This document shows, one piece after another, positions 52,545 to 63,120 of a stretch of DNA of 64,000 nt. Source of the stretch: Roridomyces roridus. Lineage: Eukaryota; Basidiomycota; Agaricomycetes; Agaricales; Mycenaceae. Where the stretch lies: assembly GCA_029378245.1 (NCBI GenBank), contig JARKIF010000008.1, positions 2,232,001 through 2,296,000 on the forward strand, read 5' to 3'. Below the pieces are notes generated by a model. It saw only the letters and a list, made by a program, of their open reading frames with translations, ran no database searches and was not told the origin of the DNA. The first letter of the stretch is position 1, and the number at the start of each line of letters is the position of its first letter. A program made the position numbers and the translations under genes.

Positions 52545-55500
52545 TCAGGACACGACCTTCCATCGTCCGTTAACCCGTTCCTCATGGAGTGCGGTCGGGT
52601 TCTTTTGGTAGAACTCTTCTATGCATTCCTCCGCTCCATCCAACAAGGCGCGTTTTTCCCAAGTCCATTCAGCTGATGGATAGTCCTTCCATTTGACGAA
52701 GTAGCGCAAAGTGTTGCGCTGATTTCCGCCGCCTCTCTTGACCTTCAGAATTTCCTCCACCTCGTACTCATAGTGGCCGTCAACCACATCGGGGGGTGGT
52801 GGGTCCACCGCCTTCTGATGTTCGGCCACTGGTGGCACCCAGGGTCAAATATAGACCATATTGAAGACCGGGTGGACTTTCCAAGATGCCGGGGTCTTGA
52901 TTTCGTACGACAGGGACCCAATCTTGCGCACCACAGGGAAAGGGCCATAACGTCGGTCCTCGAATTTCTTGGTAGGTCGGTGCGTCTGCAGATTCTTCCC
53001 TTCTAGCCACACCTTGTCGCCTGGTTTGTAACCCGGGTCGGGTTGTCGACTTCGATCGTAGTATTTCTTCATGACCTCCTGTGCATGGCGCATTGCTGCT
53101 GCGGCTTCTTCCCGTACCTTCTCCATTCGCTGCGCGAATTCCATCGCCTTCTCCGTCGGAACCTCTCGCAACGGCTCAATCCCTTTTCGCGGGTGGAACC
53201 CGAGAGTCATAAAGAAGGGGCTAAATCCTGTCGTCGCATGGACCTTGTCATTGTAGGAGAATTCTGCCAAGGTCAACCACTCTGCCCAGTCGTCCTGCAT
53301 GAAGTTGGTGAAAATTCGGAGGTACTGCTCCACTTCTTGGTTGACCCATTCCGTTTGACCGTCGGTTTGCGGATGATACGCTGTTGACGCGTTCGACTTC
53401 ATTCCCAGAAGCTTCATCAAGTCTCGCATAAAGTGGCCCACGAATTGTGTTCCACGGTCGCTGATTACTACCTCCGGTAACCCGTAATCCTTCCACACAT
53501 TATCCCAATATATCCGGGCGATCCCTTCGCCTGTAATCTGTTCCCGACAGGGAATAACCCGAATTCCCTTGCCCAGTCGATCCACAATCACCACGATGCT
53601 GTCGTACCCTTTCGAGTCAGGTAACTTCGTGATTAGGTCGATCGAGACGTTCTGCCATACTCGTTCGGGTACCACGTTTGGTGACATGGTCCGCGAGGTT
53701 TGGATGGGAACGTCTTCGTCTTCTGGCACGTCGAACAAGCGGCTACGTATCGCTTGATTTCCCGGGTCATGGACGGCCAATAGTAGTTCCGGGCTACCAA
53801 TTCCGCCGTTCGATATTGCCCAGGATGACCGGCCATGTAGGTATCGTGGTGGGCCCGGGTTATGTGATGGCGCAACTCTTTGTCGGCGGGGACGTATACC
53901 GATCCATGCCTAGTCAAGAGCCCGTTGTGTTCCTGCCAGGTCGGGTTCTCCTCATCGGCTTCTTCATCCTTGCTCTTGGCCAAGCCCTCTTTGGCTGCAT
54001 CCTCCCACTTGTCGCGGGCGTCCTTGATGCGTTGCAAAAATTGGTCCCCCCCTTCCTGGTCCAGGATTGCTCGCAGAAATTCCTCCTTCGGTATCTGTTG
54101 AAATTTATCCGCTGGTAGTAACATGATATCGCTGTTATCCTTTGCCCCCTTTCCATGGCCATTCCGCCTCAAAAAGGCATCCGTCTTGTTATGCGTCTTG
54201 CCCAGCTTGTGGATCAGCAAAAAGTCGTATTCACTCAGCTCCAGTGACCACCGTGCCTGTCTCCGGTTCAGCTTCTTCGTCGTCATAAAGTAAGCCAAAT
54301 TCTTGTGGTCCGTCCAAATCTCGAAGGTCTTGTTGCTGCCCTGAAGGAAATGCCTCCACTCGTACAGACCCCGCATAATTGCCAACATTTCCTTGTCGTG
54401 GATGTCGTAGTTCCGTTCCGTGTCGTTAAGAGATTTGGACAAGAACCCGATCAGGACCCAGACGCCGTTCTGGAGTTGAGAGAGTACCACCCCAGTAGCG
54501 AAATCCGAAGAGTCGGCTTCCATCCGCCACTCGCCATGGTCGGTTGGAAAATGCAGCACCGGTTCGGCGGTGACCAAATCCTTCAACGTTTCAAACGCTC
54601 TCCTCTCTTCACCTCCCCATCGCCACCGGTAATCCTTCCTCCGTCAAACGTGTCAGGGGTTTGGAGTGTATCCTGAACCCCGCAATAAACCGGCGGTAGA
54701 AGTTGAGGAACCCAAGGAAGCTCTGCACCTCCTTGACCGTTTTGGGTTCCGCCCACTCCCGTACACCCGCAACCTTAACGGGGTCCATCCGAATTTTCCC
54801 ATCTCCGATAATCACACCGAGGTACTCGACCTCGCGCTTCTCGAATTCGCACTTCTCGGGTTTCAGGTACAAATCGTTCTCCTGCAGGATTTGCAACACC
54901 TCGCGCACCGTCCTCTGATGCTCCTCCTTGTTGGAGGAATAAATCAAAATACTGTCCAGGTAGACAATAACCCGTCCCTCCGCGATCTGTCGGGCAAAGA
55001 TATTGTTCATCATGCACTGGAAGGTCGCCGGCGAATTCGTCAACCCAAAGAACATCACCAAGGGTTCAAACAACCCCCGATTAGTGATGAACGCCGCCTT
55101 CTCCTTGTCTCCCTCCTTTATCCGAATGTTGTTGTAACCCCATCGCACGTCCAACTTCGTGAACCACGTCACATTCCTGAGGTTATGCATTATTTTGGAA
55201 ATCAGCGGTATCGGGTATCGATTCTTGATTGTAATTGTGTTCAACCTTCGATAGTCTTGTACCGGTCGGAGCTTCCGTCTTTCTTCTTCTTCACAAAAAG
55301 AAAGGAGAGGCAAACGGAGACTTCGAGGGACGTATACGTCCTGTCTTCAAGTGCTCTGCAATGAACTCGTCCAACTCCTTCTGTTCCGGGATCGATAGGG
55401 GAATAACCCGACCACAGGCGGGCTCTGCCCCGTCCTTCAGTTCGATAGTGTGGTCCCAGCGCTTCCGTTCAGGTAGTTTGTCGAAGTCCTTTTTGTCAAA

Positions 55501-56208
55501 GACACTGCGGAATTCGTCCAGGTAGTGGGCAGGCACAATATCCTCCATTGCCTGGTCGCCTTTCGCGTTGTGGGCCGCCGCTGCCAATTTCGTCGCAACC
55601 GAACCCATAGCTCGGATATGTTCCGCAGGCTGGGCGTCCTCTTCTTTGTAAATTCGGGTGACAAACACCCGATCGTCGGGTTCCAACCCACCCTCGTCTT
55701 CGGCCTCCCATTGCTTCCAGAGGCGTTCGGTGCGGCACGCAGGCGGACAACGGGTGAAGGACAGTTTTCCATTACTCCAGTCGATCTCAGGGTTGTGTCG
55801 CTTCAACCACTTGTACCCCAGAATGACATCCGTCTTCCCGGTGTTGGTCAGAGCGAAGGTCATCACTTCCTCATGATCCTCCACCGTAGTGCGCATTCTG
55901 ACCACTTGCTGAATCTTGCCCCCCGCATTGGGGGTATTATCCGCGTTGTAGACAGGCACCGGCATCGGAAGGTCCTCCACATCGAGTCCATGCCTCTCGG
56001 CAAAAGACTGATTCATGAATCCTTCCGCGGTAGCTCCAGTGTCCAAAAGCCCCACCACCGTATACCCCCGGAGGCTGGCCAAGTCCTGCACCACCATCGG
56101 GACCATCCCCGAAACTCCGCCCATGGCGTGAATAAAGGAAGGCGGGTTCTGCAGCTCTGTTATGTCCCGTTCCAACACCAACTCCGGTAACTCAACTCCG
56201 GTACTCAA
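52545..56208 (-). pseudogene. Chromovirus (Ty3/gypsy) pol, degenerate
   Basis: Reading leftwards: aspartic protease (GLLDTGATAEGF) and linker 56208-55291; reverse transcriptase 55313-54609 (KLRPVQDYRRLN, FGLTNSPATFQ); RNase H (WRMEADSSDFATG) and integrase zinc finger (HPGQYRTAEL, CSTCQKTK) 54586-53633; integrase core 53780-52845 (VSIDLITKLP, VISDRGTQFV, NQEVEQYLR); and chromodomain 52838-52545 (YEVEEILKVK, YFVKWKDYPSAEWTWEKR). At least four frame changes separate these parts. In the reverse transcriptase the YLDD box reads YLDS, so a catalytic Asp is lost. It cannot be autonomous. Gag of the same family is at 63121-64000. Confidence 0.9.
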
Positions 56209-56703
56209 CTCCGGTCACGTCGGGATGCCTCCCGACGTCGAAGCGCATCACGCGCTCCTCGGTTCTATCCGGGTACTCGGGTTTTCACGTGATGAAGGTA
56301 TCTGAGTGTTTCCCTCGGACTTGGTATTCATCAGGATATCCACTTGATCATTCCGTGCGGACTTAATCAGCTTATATCCACATAGCCGTATAAGTCCGTT
56401 TCTATTACTGGTCTGTGGTAATGACATATATCTCTACTTACTCGTATATAAGACTTTCCTTATCTGTATTCAACCTTAGTTGATAATTGACGTTCTTGAC
56501 TACTCGTCTTGGCTGGTTCCTACTCCTTCCCTTCCTATCAACATAGCAAGGCGTCTTTGACACCCTACTCCTCTGTGGTGCTCTTAGATCGCTCCTCCGG
56601 TCGACTCCTTCCAACTCCGGTCACTACCGGAGTTCCGGCATCTACTCCGGACTTGTCTTTGGAATCGGATCGTAACAAGCTCTTCAATGGCTGTAAGAGC
56701 ATC
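56209..56703. other. LTR-like sequence into which the copia element inserted
   Basis: It begins with a 9-bp inverted repeat (ACGTCGGGA / TCCCGACGT, 56217-56238) directly after the chromovirus pol fragment. It contains a TATA box (TATATAAG, 56445-56452), as an LTR promoter would. It has no long frame. Its continuation after the copia element is 62094-62180. It may be a solo LTR or the LTR of another inserted element; I could not find its partner. Confidence 0.4.
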
Positions 56704-56708
56704 TGGTC

Positions 56709-56999
56709 TGTTGAATGTGGCGCGGTTGTCCCCACGTATTTCTCCTGGTGCTCGTATGTTCATCTTCGTTTTACAATCTAAATATGCATCGACTAGAATC
56801 TCGTTCTACTTACTATTTAAGCTCCCAGAATAGAGGAGCGTACCTCAGTCGTTCATTCGCATACGCGTGCCCGACTGAGGTATGTCTCTACTTATTTCTT
56901 TTGTCTCTTTTACTCACATGTGTTATAGTATTCTTGTCTACAGGTACAATATAGTCGTTCATTCGCATACGCGTGCCCGACTGAGTATTCTTGTCTACA
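56709..56999 (+). repeat. 5' LTR of copia element
   Basis: 291 bp from TGTTGAATGTGG to CTTGTCTACA. It contains ATTCGCATACGCGTGCCCGA twice; the 3' LTR lacks 16 bp of the first occurrence. A TATTTAAG box lies at about 56,813. Confidence 0.92.
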
Positions 57000-57108
57000 G
57001 GTTATGGGCCCCGTTGTCTAAACCTTGCGCCGATTATACTCTCGAACGACTCACTCGATTTTTCTCGCAAATCACTGAAACTTACTCCCGTTGCGACCCC
57101 GACTACTT

Positions 57109-57933
57109 ATGTCTTCAACGCTCAATAGTGTTACCGTCTTGCCCGAGGGCGAGAGATTTGACGGTACTGGATGGACAGCGTTCAGTACGAAGATGAAGGC
57201 TCAGTTCAAAGCCCGTGGACTGATTGGCTATCTCGACGGCACTATCTCGCAACCCTCCCCTGGTACCGCCCTAACCACACCTCTCCCCGGCGATCCAATC
57301 CCCACTACTCCTACATATTCCTCGGCTCCATCCCTCGACGAATGGATCTACCGTGATGGTGTCATCACCAGCATGCTTGTCTTGAACGTCAAGGACCCCG
57401 TTGGACTCGGTTTGAAGTCTGACGGCACCGCGGCCGAGGCGTGGAAGTCCTTCGTGGATATCTATGCTGCCCAGACCGAGGTTGGCTTGACTCGAGCTGT
57501 CCGCGCACTCAACACAGCGCAGCTCGCACCTGGTGCATCCGTCTCCGAGCACATTGCGCTGATGCGGGTTCGCTGGCAGACCGCCAACGACATGGGGGCG
57601 GACATCAAGGACGTCTACTTCCGCACACTGTTCATCACCTCTCTCGGCGAGGCGTGGAAACACGTCACTCCTGTGCTGCGCACTTTCAAGATGTCTGCCG
57701 AGGTGATTAATTTCATCCTCGAGGAGGCCGGTGTGGACGAGAACACACCTTCCATCCCCACTACCGCGCTTGCTACCAACACCATCGCAACCCCCAGTTT
57801 GGCGCAGACGGCAAGCGCGGCCATACAATCTCGGAGTGCTTCTGGCCGCGAGGTGGGAAGGAGGGACAGTGGCCGGCGTGGTGGAAGGGGAAACGGTCGT
57901 CCAGCACGTCGGCAAACATTGCCAACATTTTGA
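57109..57933 (+). CDS. Copia gag-like protein
   Basis: An open frame of 274 residues from MSSTLNSVTVLPEGERFDGT. The helical gag core includes NVKDPVGLGLKSDGTAAEAW, RAVRALNTAQLAPGASVSEH and TLFITSLGEAWKHVTPVLRT, as in copia gag (the UBN2-like region). It ends in a basic Arg/Gly stretch (RRDSGRRGGRGNGRPARRQ), a likely nucleic-acid-binding tail. No clean CCHC zinc knuckle is visible in this frame. It overlaps the pol frame by a few bases in a different frame, as for elements using frameshifting. Confidence 0.8.
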   Translation: MSSTLNSVTVLPEGERFDGTGWTAFSTKMKAQFKARGLIGYLDGTISQPSPGTALTTPLPGDPIPTTPTYSSAPSLDEWIYRDGVITSMLVLNVKDPVGLGLKSDGTAAEAWKSFVDIYAAQTEVGLTRAVRALNTAQLAPGASVSEHIALMRVRWQTANDMGADIKDVYFRTLFITSLGEAWKHVTPVLRTFKMSAEVINFILEEAGVDENTPSIPTTALATNTIATPSLAQTASAAIQSRSASGREVGRRDSGRRGGRGNGRPARRQTLPTF

Positions 57934-60900
57934 ATGCATCGGCGCCGAAGATTGTACTCGCGGCATGGACGATTCCCGCGGCCGTCGTCACGCCCTACGA
58001 TGAGGACGGTGCTCAGGGTGTCTCGTTTCAGGGGGAGGAGCTAGTCGCCGCACTGTCAGCCTTGATGGATTGGGGTGAGATTACGGATGCCGTGACGGAG
58101 CTCAACATACCCGCCGCGTCCCACATTGCTCCATACGATGATGCCAGCCTGTCCGATGCATCTAGCGAGTTGGATTCGTTCGACATGGTGTCCCACAGCT
58201 CCTCCTTTGACATCATCAGCGACCAGGCCTCGGACAATGAAGATGGCAACACTACCTCCATCTTCGACCCGTCCTACGTCCATGCGGAGACTCCGGGCCA
58301 GGAGCGAGTACGCTTGGCGCTGGAGGGAGGAGGACCGTACCCTGGTGATGATAACACTGCGCCAGAGGACCTACGCTTCGTTGAAGTGACGGGTGCCCGT
58401 TTCTTCATCAGCTCATTAGGGTCGGAGGGATACCGACTCGATGACTCACTTCTGTGCGATCCCGTTATCATCCCCACCGATTGGGTTGACGGACCGAACG
58501 CCGAGGACTTTGACATGGCCCAGTGGTACGCAGAGCATCGCTCTTCAATATTTGCTGCACCTGCGGTCGGAACGCAGGGTGGGCTTGGTTCCACAACGTT
58601 CGCCAATGGAGTTACCATCGCCGTTATCGACTCGGGGGCTACCGACCACTGCTTCACTCGCCGAGAAGACTTCACTGATTACACGCCATGTGAGAACCGA
58701 CATGGCTCCGGAGTCGAGGGCTCACCATTTCGCATTGCTGGCGCGGGGATTGTCACCAAGCTTGTTGAGCACAACGAATACAAGCGTGTCGTGCAGTTTC
58801 ACGCACTGCACACACCCGACCTGCGTGCAAACTTGATATCGGTGCCTCGGTTGGACGAGAAGGGTGTGAAGGTGCAGCTGAGCGGTGGAAAGGCTACAAT
58901 CAGCATGCCAGATGGTGTCGAGTTCATGCAAGCGACGCTCACCAATGGGATGTATATCATCCACATGCACGATTCCACTGACGTGCGCGCATGGTCTGCA
59001 ACGTCCCGCGTGAAAACGACCGACGTGAATACTTGGCACCGTCGCTTGGGACATCTCAGCATGACGGGTGTGAAGTTGCTGATGAAGGAGGGTGTGGTTG
59101 AAGGGATGAGTGTTGAGGGGAATGCAAGCGGCGCATTGTGTGAGGATTGCCTCGCAGGAAAGCAGATGCGCCGCCCATTCGATGGTGCACATGAACACGA
59201 GAAGGAGCCGGGGGAGAGGGTGTATATGGATCTATGGGGGCCGCCGCAAGTCACCGGTGTTGGCGGTAAGCGCTACATGTATCACATCTTGGATGGGCAC
59301 TCAGCTGCGCCATGGGTGTTCTTTCTTGCCCACAAGACTGCTGACGAGACACTTGACTCGTTCAAGAAGTTCCGGGCCGAGTTCGAGAAGCAGACGGAGA
59401 AGGATGTGAAGGTTGTGCGTGTCGATGGTGGGAGGGAGTGGATCAATCAAAAATGGGAAGCTTACCTTGCGGAGGCTGGGATTGTTCTCGAGCAAACCAC
59501 GCCGCACTCTTCGTCCCAGAATGGTCCTGGCGAACGTGGTATCCGCACCACTGTCGAGTTCAGACGTTGCTTGCTCGCCGACTCCGGTTTGCCGAAATCC
59601 ATGTGGCCACTGACATTCAAGGCTGCGGCGTACTTGCAGTGGTTCCATCCGAAGTCGCGTACCGGTGGTGTAACGCCCTACGAGGTCATCAACAAACAGA
59701 AGCCGGACATTGCTCATCTGCGTGGATTCGGTGCTACGGCGTATGCCAAGGTTATTCCGCCCAGATCAAAAATTGAGTCCCAATCTGTCAAGGCGGTGCT
59801 TGTCGGGTACAATCACACTGCCGGCTACCACCTCTACGATGCGAATGCGCGTCGACTCTTCTACTCGCGGGATGTGGTCTTCGACGAGGGATTAGGGCGC
59901 TGGTCGCGTGCCCCAGCAGGGGGAGATGTTGAGGAAGCTGGGGATTCCGTCGAGACGCCGCACGCTCCCATTCCATCGCAGCCGAACCACGTTAACCCTT
60001 CTTCTGCCCCTCCAGGTCCTCCGGCTACTGCTGTCCCACCTCCTGTCGCACCTCCTCCGACCGTCCAAGTATGCCGCTCCACCCGCACGACTTACCCATC
60101 CCGCGAGAAACTTGAATCTCTGGCCACCGAAGCTGCCGAGGCGGCGAGGAAGGCTGGAGGCGGCTGGACCTCCGACCAGAAGCATATGACGCGGGCAGCT
60201 TCTGCCTCTACCATTTCTCCCACACCTGGTGTCCCTCAGAACTTCCGGGAGGCAATGATGCACCCGGATATCTGGATGGAACCGATGCAGAAGGAGTACG
60301 CGTCGCTTATTGGTCGGGAAGTTTGGGTCCTTGTCGATCCTCCTCTGGGCGCAAATATTGTGGACTCTAAATGGGTTTACGCTGTCAAATATGACGCGCT
60401 CAGGGAGATAATCAAGTGGAAAGCTCGCCTCGTCGCAAAGGGATTTCAGCAGATTGCCGGCGTCGTTTCTTCGAGACGTATGCCGGTGTGGTCCGTTATG
60501 AGTCTCTTCGGATGCTCTGGGCTATCTGTGTGAACGAGCCAGGATGGGTTATGTGGGCCATGGATGTCGTCAGTGCGTACCTCAACAGCGAGATGAAGGA
60601 GACGGTGTACATGCGCCAGCCGGAGGGCTTTGTCGTTCCTGGGCAGGAGCAGAAGGTTTGCCGCATGCTCAAATCACTCTACGGCTTCATGCAATCGGGT
60701 CGAAACTGGGCTGAACACTTGAACAGCTCGCTCGCTGCTTTGGACTGGGTTCGCTCGCGTGCCGATCCCGCTATTCGTATTCGCACCACCGCTACTGGAA
60801 CATCAATTATCGGTGTATACATGGACGACATCGACGGTATCTCGTCCTCCACCGCAGCAGCTGACGATGCACAGGCCGGAATTAAGGCGGCATACAACGT

Positions 60901-61794
60901 CACCGACGTCCCACGCACAGCAACCTCGCTTGGCATGTCCATCGAATACGACGAAGCCGCCGGAATCCTCTCCATCTCGTCACGCGCATACCTGGAGCGT
61001 GTGCTTGTGCGCTACGGGATGGCCAACTGCAACGCAAAGTCGACCCCTCTTCCTTCCGGCCTTGTCGTATCTGCATCCAAGGATCCCATTACAGACGCCA
61101 AACGCGACTTCATGGCCGACAAACCGTACCGCGAGGCCATCGGCTCCATCCTACACGCAGCCAACACCACCCGGCCCAATATCGCATTCGCCGTCAGCCG
61201 TCTTGCTGCTTGTGTTGACAGTCCGCGCCCCGAGCACTGGAAAGCCGTCCAGTATGTGCTTGCTTACCTCAAGGGCACGCTTGACTACAAGATATCTTAC
61301 ACACGCGGCGGCGGCTCGGGGATCTAGCCTATCGGATGGGCCGATGCCGACTTTGCATCCCCGACCCTGCAACGTGTCGTTCCACCTTGGGCGAGGTATT
61401 CATGATGTCGGGTGGTCCGGTTTCTTGGTCGTCGAAGAAGCAGCCCACCGTTGCGCTGTCCACCGTGGAGGCAGAGTACGTCGCACTCACACGTGCTGCC
61501 AAGCAGGTCATGTGGATGTACAGCTTCATGTCAGAGCTTCGCATGCCCCAACCACGGCCGGCACTACTTTATTGCGACAATGCGGGCGCGACGGCATTGG
61601 CGAAGGACGCAAAGGGTCACGCACGCATCAAGCACATCGACATTCGGGAACACTACATCCGCGAGCGTGTGGCTGAGGGTGATGTTGAGATTGTCCGTGT
61701 CACCTCTGCCGATAACCTCGCCGACATCTTCACCAAGGTGCTCCCACGCGACGCCCACCTCACTCTTATCCGTTCACTCGGCCTCACCAACTAG
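57930..61794 (+). pseudogene. Copia pol (protease-integrase-RT-RNase H), frame-broken
   Basis: The first frame to 60533 holds protease (VIDSGATDHCF), integrase zinc finger (WHRRLGHLSM, CEDCLAGK) and core (VYMDLWGP, VRVDGGREWINQ, SQNGPGERGIRT with the Glu), and the start of reverse transcriptase (WMEPMQKEYASL, KWKARLVAKGFQQ). About 60,466 one base appears missing, and the frame shifts to YFETYAG-like sequence (60416-61327) with the catalytic YMDD box (GVYMDDIDGI). A TAG at 61325-61327 and a frame change near 61,370 precede RNase H (TVALSTVEAEYVALTRAAKQ, RIKHIDIREHYIRE). All catalytic residues I can check are present, so loss is by frame only. Confidence 0.92.
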
Positions 61795-61818
61795 ACGGGA
61801 CGTCCGCACCAGGGGGAG

Positions 61819-62093
61819 TGTTGAATGTGGCGCGGTTGTCCCCACGTATTTCTCCTGGTGCTCGTATGTTCATCTTCGTTTTACAATCTAAATATGCATC
61901 GACTAGAATCTCGTTCTACTTACTATTTAAGCTCCTAGAATAGACGAGCGTACCTCAGTTGTTCATTCGCATGGTATGTCTCTACTTATTTCTTTCGTCT
62001 CTTTTACTCACATGTGTTATAGTATTCTTGTCTACAGGTACAATATAGTCGTTCATTCGCATACGCGTGCCCGACTGAGTATTCTTGTCTACA
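61819..62093 (+). repeat. 3' LTR of copia element
   Basis: 275 bp, same ends as the 5' LTR, with about four substitutions and a 16-bp absence near 61,973. The polypurine tract lies immediately before it. Confidence 0.92.
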
Positions 62094-62180
62094 TGGTCGA
62101 TAGAGACTCAGCAGTTCATCGACGTATCCTTCGGTGATTTCAGTGCGTCGGGTTTTGAACGTCCAATTCTGCAGCATCTC

Positions 62181-63060
62181 TAGTCTGTGTCAAGTGTCGA
62201 GTGTCAAGCCGTACCTATGTACGTGTTTGCACGTGCCACTTTCCCACCCATCTTCAGGTCGTTGTACTGAGCCGGATCTACCGTGGCAACGGAAGGAGAG
62301 GTTCGCAAAGTCATTTCGTAGCTGTATACGTCTGCGTTGGCACCGAAATTGACCGTTATTACACAGGGGGCAAGCCTCATGGCACTTTGTCTTGTGTGCC
62401 AAGGTGGCACTTGGCCGGAAGTTGGGTGGCAGTTGGTCCGTTGTTGGACATTTTGTGTGAGTCTGATCTGTTACCCGTGATTCACAATCACCGAGGAAGT
62501 ACGTAATTCTTGGGAGGGTATTGTCTTTGAATATAGTGAAAATCCTCAAGCATCCATTTACGGGGCCCCAAGTATGTGCAAAATTACTGTGGATGCTCAA
62601 CAGTGCTGCCGCCTTGATTTTTCTTCTCAAATACGATGATCCTGGTGCAGGCACCCCCAATGACACCGCCAAACAGACCCCAAACCGCAGCTTGAATTCG
62701 CTCAATACCCCAGGCACTGCCCTCCCCATTTCTGATGAATCCTCTGCCTGAGTTATCGAAGGCTGTAATGGTCAAATGCGTCAGGCCAGAAAATGTGTAC
62801 CTAGACACGGAATCGAACTCGTGTACAAGAACAAAGGCGGTGGGCACGTGGGTTCCCTCCGGGATATCAACTTCCGGCCGAGTGCGCGCCAAGTGCCACC
62901 TTGGCACACAAAAAAATGTGCCATGACTGATGCCCCCTGTGTTAAGATGGCCGAGCATGTGGCTGTACCTGTCAATCACAACATTTGGCGCATGGGAAAG
63001 TCGCACGTGTCTGCACGTGGAGAGGTGCGGGTTGATGCCCGACACTTGAATCAGACTCTA
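62181..63060. mobile_element. Non-autonomous DNA element with ~200-bp inverted arms
   Basis: The left end TAGTCTGTGTCAAGTGTCG and the inverted right end TAGAGTCTGATTCAAGTGTCG match. Similarity continues inwards for about 200 bp (both arms contain CACGTG, ACACAGGGGGCA, TCATGGCAC and TTGTGTGCCAAGGTGGCACT). No transposase is present. The minus-strand frame 63045-62584 (153 codons, with VPTAFVLVHEFDSVSRYTFS and a Gly-rich hydrophobic stretch AAVWGLFGGVIGGACTRIIV) spans the right arm and core; it is of unknown origin, possibly a captured host fragment. Exact ends are approximate. Confidence 0.65.
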
Positions 63061-63120
63061 TATCAATACAAAAAATTTGACTATCTTATTTTTTATTGAT
63101 ACGAGTCTGACATTGGGAGA

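Larger units (their letters stand above)
56709..62093 (+). mobile_element. Ty1/copia LTR retrotransposon, nearly complete
   Basis: A 5,385-bp element flanked by the 5-bp target duplication TGGTC (56704-56708 and 62094-62098). Order: 5' LTR, gag, protease, integrase, reverse transcriptase, RNase H, polypurine tract (AGGGGGAG at 61811-61818), 3' LTR. Integrase before reverse transcriptase defines the copia order. Two frame changes and one stop in pol make it non-autonomous, but the LTRs still differ by only about four substitutions and one 16-bp indel, so it is young. Confidence 0.95.
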
